From positions 1 to 52,424 of the forward strand of contig JAUYKS010000003.1 of the NCBI GenBank assembly GCA_030699935.1: DNA of 52,424 bases, given 5' to 3'. The DNA comes from a bacterium. GTDB taxonomy: Bacteria > Patescibacteriota > SICC01. Below, in pieces: positions 1 through 18,222 of the stretch (positions are counted from its first letter, which is position 1; each line of letters starts with the position of its first letter). The translations under genes and the position numbers were made by a program. The notes beneath the pieces were generated by a model. That model worked only from the letters and a program-made list of their open reading frames with translations, was not told the DNA's origin and made no database searches.

Positions 1-662
<662 letters not shown>

Positions 663-785
663 GGCGCGTTCCTCCTTGTTTAGCTTGAGCTGTCGCTCTT
701 AAACATTAGTTGTGCGTCTACCGACGCAAAATCACTTTAATAAGTGTACCTAAAACGTGCGTGGGCACGCAATAGCGTCCCGGTC

Positions 786-1535
786 TCAGGCAGGTCGGCC
801 CCCCTGGAGTTCGGCGGTCAGCTGCCTGAGCTGTCCCAGCGAGACGCGGCGTCGCCGGATTTCCGTATGCATGTCCGGGGTCACTCGGCCATCGTGCACG
901 CGCTTGCCAAAGTCCTGATCGCCTTTCGGGTAATTGAACGCTAACAACTCCTCGGCGTGGCCGTCGCCCTCGCAGTGGAGCTCCAAGCGGCGGGCCATCA
1001 GGTGCAGCGTACCGAACGCCTTGTGGCCTTCCGGCAGCAGGTCCTTCTCCGAACGCAGCAGATTCGTCCCGTCATACCGGAACAGGCCGCCCCGCGGGTT
1101 GCTCTCGACGACCGCCAATCCCGGCTCGAACGAAGTGTCGATATCGATCCGGGTATGCATGGCGCCCGGTCGTTCCGCCACCCGGGCAGCTGCGACGTCT
1201 GCCAGCCGGCGGACGGCTTCGGCGCACTTGTCCCGGTACGCCGGCTTGTCGGCCTCAAGCGCTTCCAGGCCTTTCGGCGTCAGTCGCCACCGGTTGCTCC
1301 GGAACGCCAGGCATTCCATGGCACTCATCAGGTGTTCCTGCCGCGTGGCTTCTTGGATCTGGCGGGATGTCCGTTTGTAGATCCGGAAGTCCAGCCGATC
1401 ACGCACGTCTTGCTCCAGCTCTTGGTAGCTCATCGCGTGCGCCGACTCGGCCATCGTCAGGCGTACGACGTCGCGGACGCCGCCGAGCCCCGCTTCGGCG
1501 CGGCGGTCCGGACGCAGTTCTGCAGAAGACTCCAT
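786..1535 (-). CDS. Uncharacterized protein, possible winged-helix DNA-binding protein
   Basis: ORF 786-1544; ATG at 1535 preferred because TATATT lies 8 nt upstream. Segment ...MECLAFRSNRWRLTPKGLEALEAD... resembles a wHTH wing. Sits between fusA and tuf. Confidence 0.6.
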   Translation of the reverse strand: MESSAELRPDRRAEAGLGGVRDVVRLTMAESAHAMSYQELEQDVRDRLDFRIYKRTSRQIQEATRQEHLMSAMECLAFRSNRWRLTPKGLEALEADKPAYRDKCAEAVRRLADVAAARVAERPGAMHTRIDIDTSFEPGLAVVESNPRGGLFRYDGTNLLRSEKDLLPEGHKAFGTLHLMARRLELHCEGDGHAEELLAFNYPKGDQDFGKRVHDGRVTPDMHTEIRRRRVSLGQLRQLTAELQGGRPA

Positions 1536-1547
1536 GACTAGCAAATA

Positions 1548-1567
1548 TACCGCTTAGCTAAGCGGTA
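1548..1567. promoter_or_regulatory. 20-bp perfect palindrome TACCGCTTAGCTAAGCGGTA, candidate operator
   Basis: Exact inverted repeat overlapping the predicted -10 (TATATT, 1549->1544) of the 786-1535 gene. Confidence 0.6.
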
Positions 1568-1568
1568 A

Positions 1569-3674
<2,106 letters not shown>

Positions 3675-3683
3675 ACGAAAGTT

Positions 3684-3713
3684 AGTTTACGGGAAAAAAA
3701 CTGCTCTAGCTAG
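3684..3713 (-). promoter_or_regulatory. Promoter-like element CTAGCT-N9-TTTTTCCCGTAAACT upstream of fusA
   Basis: Same bipartite element and spacing occurs at 7276-7305; TAAACT ends 9 nt before the fusA ATG. Confidence 0.55.
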
Positions 3714-3725
3714 AAGCTGAGAGTA

Positions 3726-5069
3726 TTAATAAATTTTCTCATTAGCTATCAGTTTTCGTAAATCAACTTTTGAAATGTGTCTGACTCGTGAGAAAAGCTT
3801 TAGTAAACGGTAATGGTAGGCATTAAGCGTTGTTTGATTCGCTAGCTCTTCTAGGTAAGTGATGAGCTCAACTTTTTGACTCGACGTTGATTTTTTGTAG
3901 AGCCTATACAAGTCACTTTCACTCAAAGAAAGTATGACTTCTTCGTCAAGAACCTTTGCAAAAAACCCAGCCCTTAAATCTAACCTAATCTTTTCAATTG
4001 AGCAGTGCAGAAGACGACGAATTACGGATATTTTTCTAAAAGGGACATTGGGGTAATTTAAGAAATCTATCACTGCTCGTTCTACAAACTCTTTCTTCTC
4101 GGCATTTTTTTCATTCACCATGTTAAAAAGGTCAAAAGACCAGTAGAGGTGAAACTGGGATTTATTGGAAAACTCTTCTACCTTACCGCCATTAATCCTT
4201 AGTCCAAGTCTATGTAAAAGTCGGCCAGCTTCCTCAACTATCTGATGAGCAACCTCCCTACTTGGAGCAAAAATAATGTGATCATCAGAGAATCGCAGCC
4301 TTCGCGATCCTAATTTCTGGCAGTATGCAGCAAGTGCATTGTCGTATCCATGCAGATAGAAATTTGCCAAAATTCTAGAAGCATCTCCAACTTCATCTTG
4401 AGATATGCCTACATCAGTTTGCTTTTTCTGCGGGTTCCAGCGATGAAGGAAATCGCACATCCAATCAACAATGTCTGCATTTGAACAAGCGATTCTTAAC
4501 ATATCTTCAAGGATATTAACGTTAATAGAATCGTAGAAGTCAGCTATATCAAAATTGATAGCATACCCAAAGTTATCCTCTGAATAATTATGTGCGAGGT
4601 TTTGAAATTTACCCCAATGGTCGAACCAACCCAACGGGTTATAAGTAAGATCAGGTCCGTAATAGAGATTCGCACCTGATTTGATTGTTTCTATTTCTTT
4701 TGCTTCAGCATACTTAAGACCTATGTCAGTCCTATAACCTCCAAAGGTACCTTGTACTCTTCGATCTTCATCCGCGATATCTGGTTCTAATTTGCGGATT
4801 AAGTAGTAGTGGACACAAAGCTCAGGATAATCAAAAACAGGAACTATACGATTCGCTAAATTGTACTTTCTCCATAGAAGGTTTTCTCTAGGGGAGTACT
4901 GAGCATACTTATCGCTCTTAATGAGCTCATAAAGACTCATTAAGAACTCCTCCTTTTGTTCCGGAGTAGTTAGCGGATATTTATATGGCACCAAACTTCT
5001 ATTAACTGAGCTCCAAAAATTTTTAGAGAAGTGAAGTCTGAATAATGAGTAAGACTCGATTTTAGGCAT
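3726..5069 (-). CDS. Stand-alone reverse transcriptase-family protein
   Basis: RT motifs: FDIADFYDSI (A), GISQDEVGDASRILANFYL (B), RFSDDHIIF (C, xxDD). AT-rich: two lines counted by hand are 24/60 GC. Confidence 0.88.
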   Translation of the reverse strand: MPKIESYSLFRLHFSKNFWSSVNRSLVPYKYPLTTPEQKEEFLMSLYELIKSDKYAQYSPRENLLWRKYNLANRIVPVFDYPELCVHYYLIRKLEPDIADEDRRVQGTFGGYRTDIGLKYAEAKEIETIKSGANLYYGPDLTYNPLGWFDHWGKFQNLAHNYSEDNFGYAINFDIADFYDSINVNILEDMLRIACSNADIVDWMCDFLHRWNPQKKQTDVGISQDEVGDASRILANFYLHGYDNALAAYCQKLGSRRLRFSDDHIIFAPSREVAHQIVEEAGRLLHRLGLRINGGKVEEFSNKSQFHLYWSFDLFNMVNEKNAEKKEFVERAVIDFLNYPNVPFRKISVIRRLLHCSIEKIRLDLRAGFFAKVLDEEVILSLSESDLYRLYKKSTSSQKVELITYLEELANQTTLNAYHYRLLKLFSRVRHISKVDLRKLIANEKIY

Positions 5070-5113
5070 ATAGGGATGAAAATAATTGTCACACCCCTTT
5101 TACCTCAAGGATT

Positions 5114-5512
5114 CTACACAGCCCCCGCGTCCCGAATCACCTGCTTGTTATCAAGCGCGATCTCGAGCCCATCGATCTCGGACGGGTCGAACCACTGCAA
5201 CTCGTTCTCTTCGCCCCCGCCCGGCTCGCTGGTCTTCACGACGAACGTCAGCGGGATGCACGGCTGGTCCGGGTGCCGGTCCGGATCGTCGTAGTACTTG
5301 CCGGTGAACTCGATGGAATCGGTCGAGCCGATGCCGGCCTTGTCGCGCAGGCGCCGCTCGACGGCCTCGGTCAGCCGCTCGCCGGGGTTCACGTAGCCGG
5401 CAATCAGCTCCCACTTGCCCTGGTCCGGGTCCTTGGTGCGCTTCCGCAGCAGGACCTTGCCGTCCGGGTTGACGACGATGGAGGATACGGCGAGGAGCTT
5501 CTGGTCGGCCAT
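5114..5512 (-). CDS. NUDIX-fold protein with degenerate Nudix box
   Basis: GYVNPGERLTEAVERRLRDKAGI matches the Gx5Ex7 framework but has RRLRDK in place of REUxEE. Start MADQKLL preferred (TATTAT 7 nt upstream). Confidence 0.8.
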   Translation of the reverse strand: MADQKLLAVSSIVVNPDGKVLLRKRTKDPDQGKWELIAGYVNPGERLTEAVERRLRDKAGIGSTDSIEFTGKYYDDPDRHPDQPCIPLTFVVKTSEPGGGEENELQWFDPSEIDGLEIALDNKQVIRDAGAV

Positions 5513-5552
5513 GGCTTTCATAATACCAGTACATTGGCTATGATAATCCGCC

Positions 5553-6404
5553 ATGCCAAGCGAACCGATACCGGCTGCACTCGAACAACTTCGTCCTTAT
5601 CTGGAAAAGGAAACGCTTCCGTGGGCGGAAGTCAGTGCCGGGGACTCGATCATCGTCACCAGTTGTGACGCCGAAGGAAACGCCCTGGGCGATTCGGCCT
5701 TTACGTTGCTGGATATGGAAAAGCAGGAGGACGGTACTTACCGAACCGTTCTTCGATTGGAAAGTTCCGAGGTGACGTTCGGCGACGACTCATCGCCGCG
5801 GAAGCCGGTAGAACTCCCGGCGGGAACGATCATGTCGGGCGGCGTCGGTTGCGAACACTTCCCGGAGACGACGACCTACATGATGTACGTGGGCGGAATC
5901 TCCACCGGGCGAGACTTCTCGTTCGACAACGTCCTGACGCCTGACGGCGAAGTCAGGCAGGACGCGGCGCTGCGAGACGTCACGCAAGTCGCACATCGCG
6001 ACGGCGATTTAGAGGAATCGGCAGAAGAGACCGTCACCCGCTACCAGCGGACGGTCGAGGAGGAAAAGAAAAAGGATGACGAGGATACGGCACAACAGAT
6101 GCAAGCGATCGAAGGACAGCTCGACAAGGAACTGCAAGAGCATCTCGACGAAAAGACGGGCGCAAGGATTAAGGATCTCTGGTCCACCTTTTCCGACGAA
6201 GGAAAGTGGCGGCTGGCCATTTTGTGGTCGCATGCCCTGGATCAGGAAGTCACGGAGCGATACCTTCCTGCACTGGAAGAAGCCATGGAGGAAGAATTTA
6301 CCTGGGCACCGAACGCCGTCCGGGGTGCGATGATGCTGCCAGCTAGCCAGCGAGGCTACGCGATGATGGTCGAGAAACTCGGACTGCAGCGAAAAGAATC
6401 ATAG
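5553..6404 (+). CDS. Hypothetical protein (283 aa)
   Basis: Open frame with TATGATAAT just upstream of ATG; central charged coiled-coil-like segment; no recognised family. Confidence 0.65.
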   Translation: MPSEPIPAALEQLRPYLEKETLPWAEVSAGDSIIVTSCDAEGNALGDSAFTLLDMEKQEDGTYRTVLRLESSEVTFGDDSSPRKPVELPAGTIMSGGVGCEHFPETTTYMMYVGGISTGRDFSFDNVLTPDGEVRQDAALRDVTQVAHRDGDLEESAEETVTRYQRTVEEEKKKDDEDTAQQMQAIEGQLDKELQEHLDEKTGARIKDLWSTFSDEGKWRLAILWSHALDQEVTERYLPALEEAMEEEFTWAPNAVRGAMMLPASQRGYAMMVEKLGLQRKES

Positions 6405-6444
6405 AAGCGTCCGCCAGGGCGGAGCTTGCCGGCGCGGTCTCGGC

Positions 6445-7242
6445 CTAAAGGTAGCGGGTGTCCTTCGTGTGTTCGTACGCCGCCTTGCGGACCGTCTTGC
6501 CCAGGTGCGTATCCAGGTCCACGTCGCCGCCCGGATAGGTCCGCAGCGCCCGGCGGGCCAGCGTGTCGTACTTCGGGTCGCTGTAGTTGGTCTTCCAGTA
6601 TTCGCTGCCGAGGTTCATCTTGATCAGGCGGCCGTAGGCGGTGTCGACCAGGTCCTGCGGATCGACCCGGCAGGCGTTCCCCTTCACCATGTCCCAGAAC
6701 GGCATGCCCTTCGAGTCGAGATGGGTCAGGTCCAGCCGGTTGCTGTGCATGCCGAAGCCGGGTTCCAACTTGTGGACCGACGCGACCAGCACCAGCCAAT
6801 CGGTCCGCCTCCCGGGGAAATCCTTTGGTGGGTCGAGCAACTCGCGCACCTTGTCCAGCGCGTCGACGCGGGCGTCCGTCCATTCGATCGGACCGTCCCA
6901 GGCCTCTTCGATTTCTTCGATATCTTCCGTGTAGTAGACCGTGGGCACGTCCGTAGTGATAATGCCTTCCGACCAGTCCCACTGGAAGTGGTACCGCCGT
7001 TCGTCGCTTCCCTCCATCTCCTGGAGCAGGTACGACGCGCACGCGACCGTGTTGAACTGGGTGTGGCCGTGCTGAGGCTCGTCGGCAAGGTCTTCCTGCT
7101 CGAACCCGAGCTCCCGCATCATCACGACCAACTCGGTGACGCGTTGTTCTTTTTCCGCTTCGGTGAGCTCCCGGCGTTCCGGAGACTCTATCGGGATCGG
7201 CGGGGGCAGGGGTGCGAAGGCTGTACGTTCTGAGGCTTCCAT
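6445..7242 (-). CDS. Hypothetical protein (about 265 aa)
   Basis: Long minus ORF; ATG at 7242 (MEASERTAF...) preferred over TTG at 7254; no recognised family. Confidence 0.65.
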   Translation of the reverse strand: MEASERTAFAPLPPPIPIESPERRELTEAEKEQRVTELVVMMRELGFEQEDLADEPQHGHTQFNTVACASYLLQEMEGSDERRYHFQWDWSEGIITTDVPTVYYTEDIEEIEEAWDGPIEWTDARVDALDKVRELLDPPKDFPGRRTDWLVLVASVHKLEPGFGMHSNRLDLTHLDSKGMPFWDMVKGNACRVDPQDLVDTAYGRLIKMNLGSEYWKTNYSDPKYDTLARRALRTYPGGDVDLDTHLGKTVRKAAYEHTKDTRYL

Positions 7243-7275
7243 AATCTTTTCCAATTACCCCTTGGTATTAAATTC

Positions 7276-7305
7276 AGTTTACGGGAAAAATAGATTAGCA
7301 GCTAG
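7276..7305 (-). promoter_or_regulatory. Second copy of CTAGCT-N9-TTTTTCCCGTAAACT
   Basis: 15-bp exact match plus CTAGCT at identical spacing to 3684-3713. Confidence 0.55.
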
Positions 7306-7439
7306 CGTATGGACCGTAGTTCCAGTATATCCTGACAAGTTGGCGTATAATCAGAACGTTCCGCACCTTTCCAAGCGTCTCTCCTGTAAAGACTTCGCCT
7401 CAAAAGCACCAAATGGAGACGGAGAGAAAGGAGCAGAAG

Positions 7440-7601
7440 ATGAATCTAGAGGATAATCCTTTATATTCGACGGAACCGATCCGATTATATGGGCCGGGCA
7501 AAGAGGACAAGCGGGTAAAGCCCATCCCTCCTCGAATGACCCGGCGCACGTGGATCGTGGACGATCGATACCAGGTCGTTTCAATCAAAAAACGTTCATA
7601 A
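7440..7601 (+). CDS. Small hypothetical protein (53 aa)
   Basis: MNLEDNPLYSTEPIRLYGPGKEDKRVKP...; AAGGAG SD 6 nt before ATG; TATAAT upstream; terminator at 7641-7681. Confidence 0.6.
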   Translation: MNLEDNPLYSTEPIRLYGPGKEDKRVKPIPPRMTRRTWIVDDRYQVVSIKKRS

Positions 7602-7640
7602 CGTCCCGGAAAGGACACCATGAGCTACATACAGAAAATC

Positions 7641-7681
7641 GGGCCTCATAAATGACAACCATCATTACGAGGCCCTTTTTT
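7641..7681 (+). terminator. Intrinsic terminator
   Basis: GGGCCTC...GAGGCCC followed by TTTTTT. Confidence 0.75.
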
Positions 7682-7713
7682 CATGGGACCAATACCGCAC
7701 GCAGCGTGGACGG

Positions 7714-8184
7714 TTAATATCGCGCGTAGTGCGCGAACGCCCGGTTGGCTTCCGCCATCTTGAGCACGTCTTCCTTCTTCTTGTAGGCGGACCCCTCGTT
7801 CTTGGCGGCAGCGATCAGCTCCTCCGCCAAACGCTTGCTCATGGCGCTGCCCTGCTTGGCACGGGAGGTGTCGACCAGCCAGCGGATCGCCAGCTGCGTC
7901 TTGCGGCGCGGCCGGACCTCGGTCGGGATCTGGTAGGTGCTGCCGCCGACCCGGCGGGCGCGGACCTCGACCGACGGCGAGATGTTCTTAATCGCCTCTT
8001 CGAAGACCTCCAGCGGCTCGCGCTTGGTCTGCTCCTTGATGATGTCGAACGCGTCGTAGATGATCTTCTCGGCCGTAGTCCGTTTGCCATCCAGCATCAG
8101 CTTCCCGATGAACCGCGAGACCAGCTTGCTGCTGTAGCGCGGGTCGGGCTGGGGATCGCGGACGGCCGCACTGCTTTTACGCAT
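7714..8184 (-). CDS. rpsG: 30S ribosomal protein S7
   Basis: 156 aa, S7 signature ...[26 protein letters not shown]... Confidence 0.98.
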   Translation of the reverse strand: MRKSSAAVRDPQPDPRYSSKLVSRFIGKLMLDGKRTTAEKIIYDAFDIIKEQTKREPLEVFEEAIKNISPSVEVRARRVGGSTYQIPTEVRPRRKTQLAIRWLVDTSRAKQGSAMSKRLAEELIAAAKNEGSAYKKKEDVLKMAEANRAFAHYARY

Positions 8185-8704
8185 CGCCGCCCTCCTTGGT
8201 CGGAGCTTCCGCCGGCTTCTCTTCCGGCTTCGCGTCGGCGGCCGGGGCGGACGCGGCGGACTTTGACGATGCCGACGCCTTCCCGCCGCCGGACGGCTTC
8301 TTGGTGCCGTACTTGCTGCGGCTCTGCTTGCGGTCCTTCACGCCTTCCGTGTCCAGCACGCCGCGGACCACGTGGTAGCGCACGCCCGGCAGGTCCTTCA
8401 CCCGGCCGCCGCGGATCATCACCACGGAGTGCTCCTGGAGGTTGTGGCCCTCGCCCGGGATGTACGCGGTGACTTCCATGTTGTTGGTCAGCCGGACCCG
8501 GGCGATTTTTCGGAGCGCCGAGTTCGGCTTCTTCGGAGTCTGGGTCGAGACCTTCACGGCGACGCCGCGCTTCAGCGGCGCACCCTTCGGCAGCACCACG
8601 CTGCGGTTCTTCAGGACGTTAAAGGTGCGCTGCATCGCCGGAGACTTGCTCTTCTTGATTCCGGACTTGCGGCCCTTACGGACGAGTTGGTTGATGGTAG
8701 GCAT
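8177..8704 (-). CDS. rpsL: 30S ribosomal protein S12 with about 40-50 aa low-complexity C-terminal extension
   Basis: [60 protein letters not shown]; tail [34 protein letters not shown]. Confidence 0.97.
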   Translation of the reverse strand: MPTINQLVRKGRKSGIKKSKSPAMQRTFNVLKNRSVVLPKGAPLKRGVAVKVSTQTPKKPNSALRKIARVRLTNNMEVTAYIPGEGHNLQEHSVVMIRGGRVKDLPGVRYHVVRGVLDTEGVKDRKQSRSKYGTKKPSGGGKASASSKSAASAPAADAKPEEKPAEAPTKEGGDA

Positions 8705-8724
8705 CGGTATAGAGTCTACAGGAT

Positions 8725-16133
<7,409 letters not shown>

Positions 16134-16184
16134 CGAAATGCTCCCTCCTGATTAGTGGACGTTATGCGGCGACCTGTATTACGC

Positions 16185-16231
16185 AAAAATAGGCGCCACC
16201 ACGAACCCCACGCTCGCAATGACGCACCTAT
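16185..16231 (-). promoter_or_regulatory. Terminator-like hairpin in the rpoB leader (possible attenuator)
   Basis: Minus strand ATAGGTGC...GCGCCTAT followed by TTTT, between the rpoB promoter and start. Confidence 0.4.
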
Positions 16232-16272
16232 ATCTCTTAATGACTACAGGGCGACGAAACCATTCATTGATT

Positions 16273-16301
16273 AGTGTAGCCAGGGCATATGGGTGCGTCA
16301 A
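16273..16301 (-). promoter_or_regulatory. Sigma70-type promoter for rpoBC
   Basis: Minus strand TTGACG-17 bp-TACACT; the -35 overlaps the stop codon of the MFS gene. Confidence 0.6.
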
Positions 16302-17581
16302 GCGTTTTTTGCGGTAGCGTTGCGGCCGACCGGGAGGGCGATTATCGCCCACACCAGCAGCAGTCCGCCCAGCACGGTCACGACGGAGGTGACGGCGTAG
16401 GTGTCGACCAGGGCGCCGGCTAACAAGACCGGAGCCGTGTTGGCCAGGTTGACGCTCATGCCGAGGAACCCGAAGACCCGGCCCCGCATCGGCCGATCCG
16501 TCTGCTCATGGATCAGGGTCTGGGAAGCGATCATCACCATCGAGATCGAGAGGCCGAGCACGGTGGCGGCGATGCTGGTAATTCCCTCGCGGATGGCCAT
16601 GGCGTTACCATCCGTGACCCGGGCCAAGGCCGCGGCCGCGGTCTCGATCTGTCCCAAAAGGATGATCATCAGGCCCGCCAAAAGCAGCGCTCCGGTGGTC
16701 ACGAAGCGGATCGGAAATTGCTGGCGCGCCCGATGCAGCACGATGCCGCCGGCCAACATGCCGACCCCGATCGGCAGGATCACGATCCGGCTGACCTCAC
16801 GGAGGTTGGCCCCGAGGACTTCCCCGACGAAGGAAGGCAGCAGGACGATCACCACGCCGACGGCGGTCCAGACGGCGGTCATCTGCAGCAGGCCGTACCG
16901 GAGCAGCGGCGTCCGGCGGACGACCGAGAAGCCGTCCTTGAGTTCGTGGATCACGCTCCGGTAGGCGTCGCGGAGGGCTACTTTGCGCATCCGCTGATGC
17001 AGTGGCGGCAGCAAGGCGCAGGCGGCCGCCGCGGCGATGAAGCTGCCGGCCGCCAGGAAGATCGGCAGCGAGTCCCCGCCGATCTGGGAGATCGGGCCGG
17101 CCAATCCGTACCCCACCACGAAGCTCGCGAACATCGTGACGATGAAGACGGCGTTGGCCGCGACCAGCCGTTTCGGCTCGACCAGCTCGGGGATGGCGGC
17201 GCCTTCCGACGGCGTGAAGAACTGGGTGACCGTCGAGATCGCGAACGTTACCGCCAGCAGGACCGGGATGCTCGAGAGGTCGGTGAGGTAGAGCAGGACC
17301 AGGGCAGCCCGCAGGACGTTGGTCACGATCAGGACGCTGCGGCGATGCCAGCGGTCGGCGAAGACCCCGGCCACCGCCCCGAACAGCAGGCTCGGCAGGC
17401 CGAAGCTGAGGATGAACAGGCTGACCATCGTCGCCGATCCGGTGAGTTCGAAGACCCGGATCAGGAGCGTGAAGTTCACCATGTTGAACGCCGTCAACGA
17501 CAGCGCCTGGGAAAACCAGAGCTTCAGGAAGTGGCGGTTCGGTTCGAGCTCGCGGACAAGCTGCAGGAAGCGCGTCAGCAT
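16298..17581 (-). CDS. MFS-family membrane transporter
   Basis: 427 aa, multiple TM helices, MFS loop VFADRWHRRSVL and IHEQTDRPMRGRVFGFLG. Confidence 0.85.
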   Translation of the reverse strand: MLTRFLQLVRELEPNRHFLKLWFSQALSLTAFNMVNFTLLIRVFELTGSATMVSLFILSFGLPSLLFGAVAGVFADRWHRRSVLIVTNVLRAALVLLYLTDLSSIPVLLAVTFAISTVTQFFTPSEGAAIPELVEPKRLVAANAVFIVTMFASFVVGYGLAGPISQIGGDSLPIFLAAGSFIAAAAACALLPPLHQRMRKVALRDAYRSVIHELKDGFSVVRRTPLLRYGLLQMTAVWTAVGVVIVLLPSFVGEVLGANLREVSRIVILPIGVGMLAGGIVLHRARQQFPIRFVTTGALLLAGLMIILLGQIETAAAALARVTDGNAMAIREGITSIAATVLGLSISMVMIASQTLIHEQTDRPMRGRVFGFLGMSVNLANTAPVLLAGALVDTYAVTSVVTVLGGLLLVWAIIALPVGRNATAKNA

Positions 17582-17592
17582 CTTCGGGTCTG

Positions 17593-18213
17593 TTACTTCT
17601 TCTTTTTCGACGGCGTGATGATCTGGTCGACCAGGCCGTACTTCTTGGCGTCTTCCGGCGACATGAAGTAGTCGCGTTCGGTGTCCTTGGAGATCGTCTT
17701 GAGGTCCTGGCCGGTGTGCTTGGCGAGGATGTCGTTGAGGATATCGCGCATCTTGAGGATCTCCTTGGCGTGGATCTCGATATCGGTCGCCTGGCCTTCG
17801 AACCCACCCAGCACCTGGTGGATCATCACCCGGGAGTGCGGCAGGATGAACCGTTTCTTACTAGCGCCGCCGGCCAGCAGGACCGCGCCCATCGAGGCCG
17901 CCATGCCCATGCAGATCGTCTGCACCTCCGGCTTCACGAATTGCATCGTGTCGTAGATCGCCAAGCCGGCCGAGACGCTGCCGCCCGGACTGTTGATGTA
18001 GAGCTTGATGTCCTGGTCCGCGCTCTCGTTCTCCAGATGAAGCAGCTGCGCCATGATCAGGTTCGCGACCTGATCGTCGATCGGCGTGCCGATGAAGATG
18101 ATCCGCTCCTTGAGGAGGCGGGAGAAGATGTCGTACGCCCGTTCGCCGAACTGGGACTTCTCCAGGACGGTCGGAATCAGGACTTGGTCTTTGATGTCGG
18201 GTGTGTTTGCCAT
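17593..18213 (-). CDS. clpP: ATP-dependent Clp protease proteolytic subunit
   Basis: [59 protein letters not shown]. Confidence 0.97.
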   Translation of the reverse strand: MANTPDIKDQVLIPTVLEKSQFGERAYDIFSRLLKERIIFIGTPIDDQVANLIMAQLLHLENESADQDIKLYINSPGGSVSAGLAIYDTMQFVKPEVQTICMGMAASMGAVLLAGGASKKRFILPHSRVMIHQVLGGFEGQATDIEIHAKEILKMRDILNDILAKHTGQDLKTISKDTERDYFMSPEDAKKYGLVDQIITPSKKKK

Positions 18214-18222
18214 GGCCCTAGC

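Noticed and set aside
3726-5069. Retron, DGR or group II intron interpretation of the RT
   Set aside because: Only about 45-50 bp on each side, no msr/msd-like structured RNA, no TR/VR repeats or Avd-like gene, no maturase or intron domain V seen.
6405-6444. TCCGCC-AG-GGCGGA hairpin between convergent genes as a terminator
   Set aside because: Two-nt loop and no T run; too weak to call.
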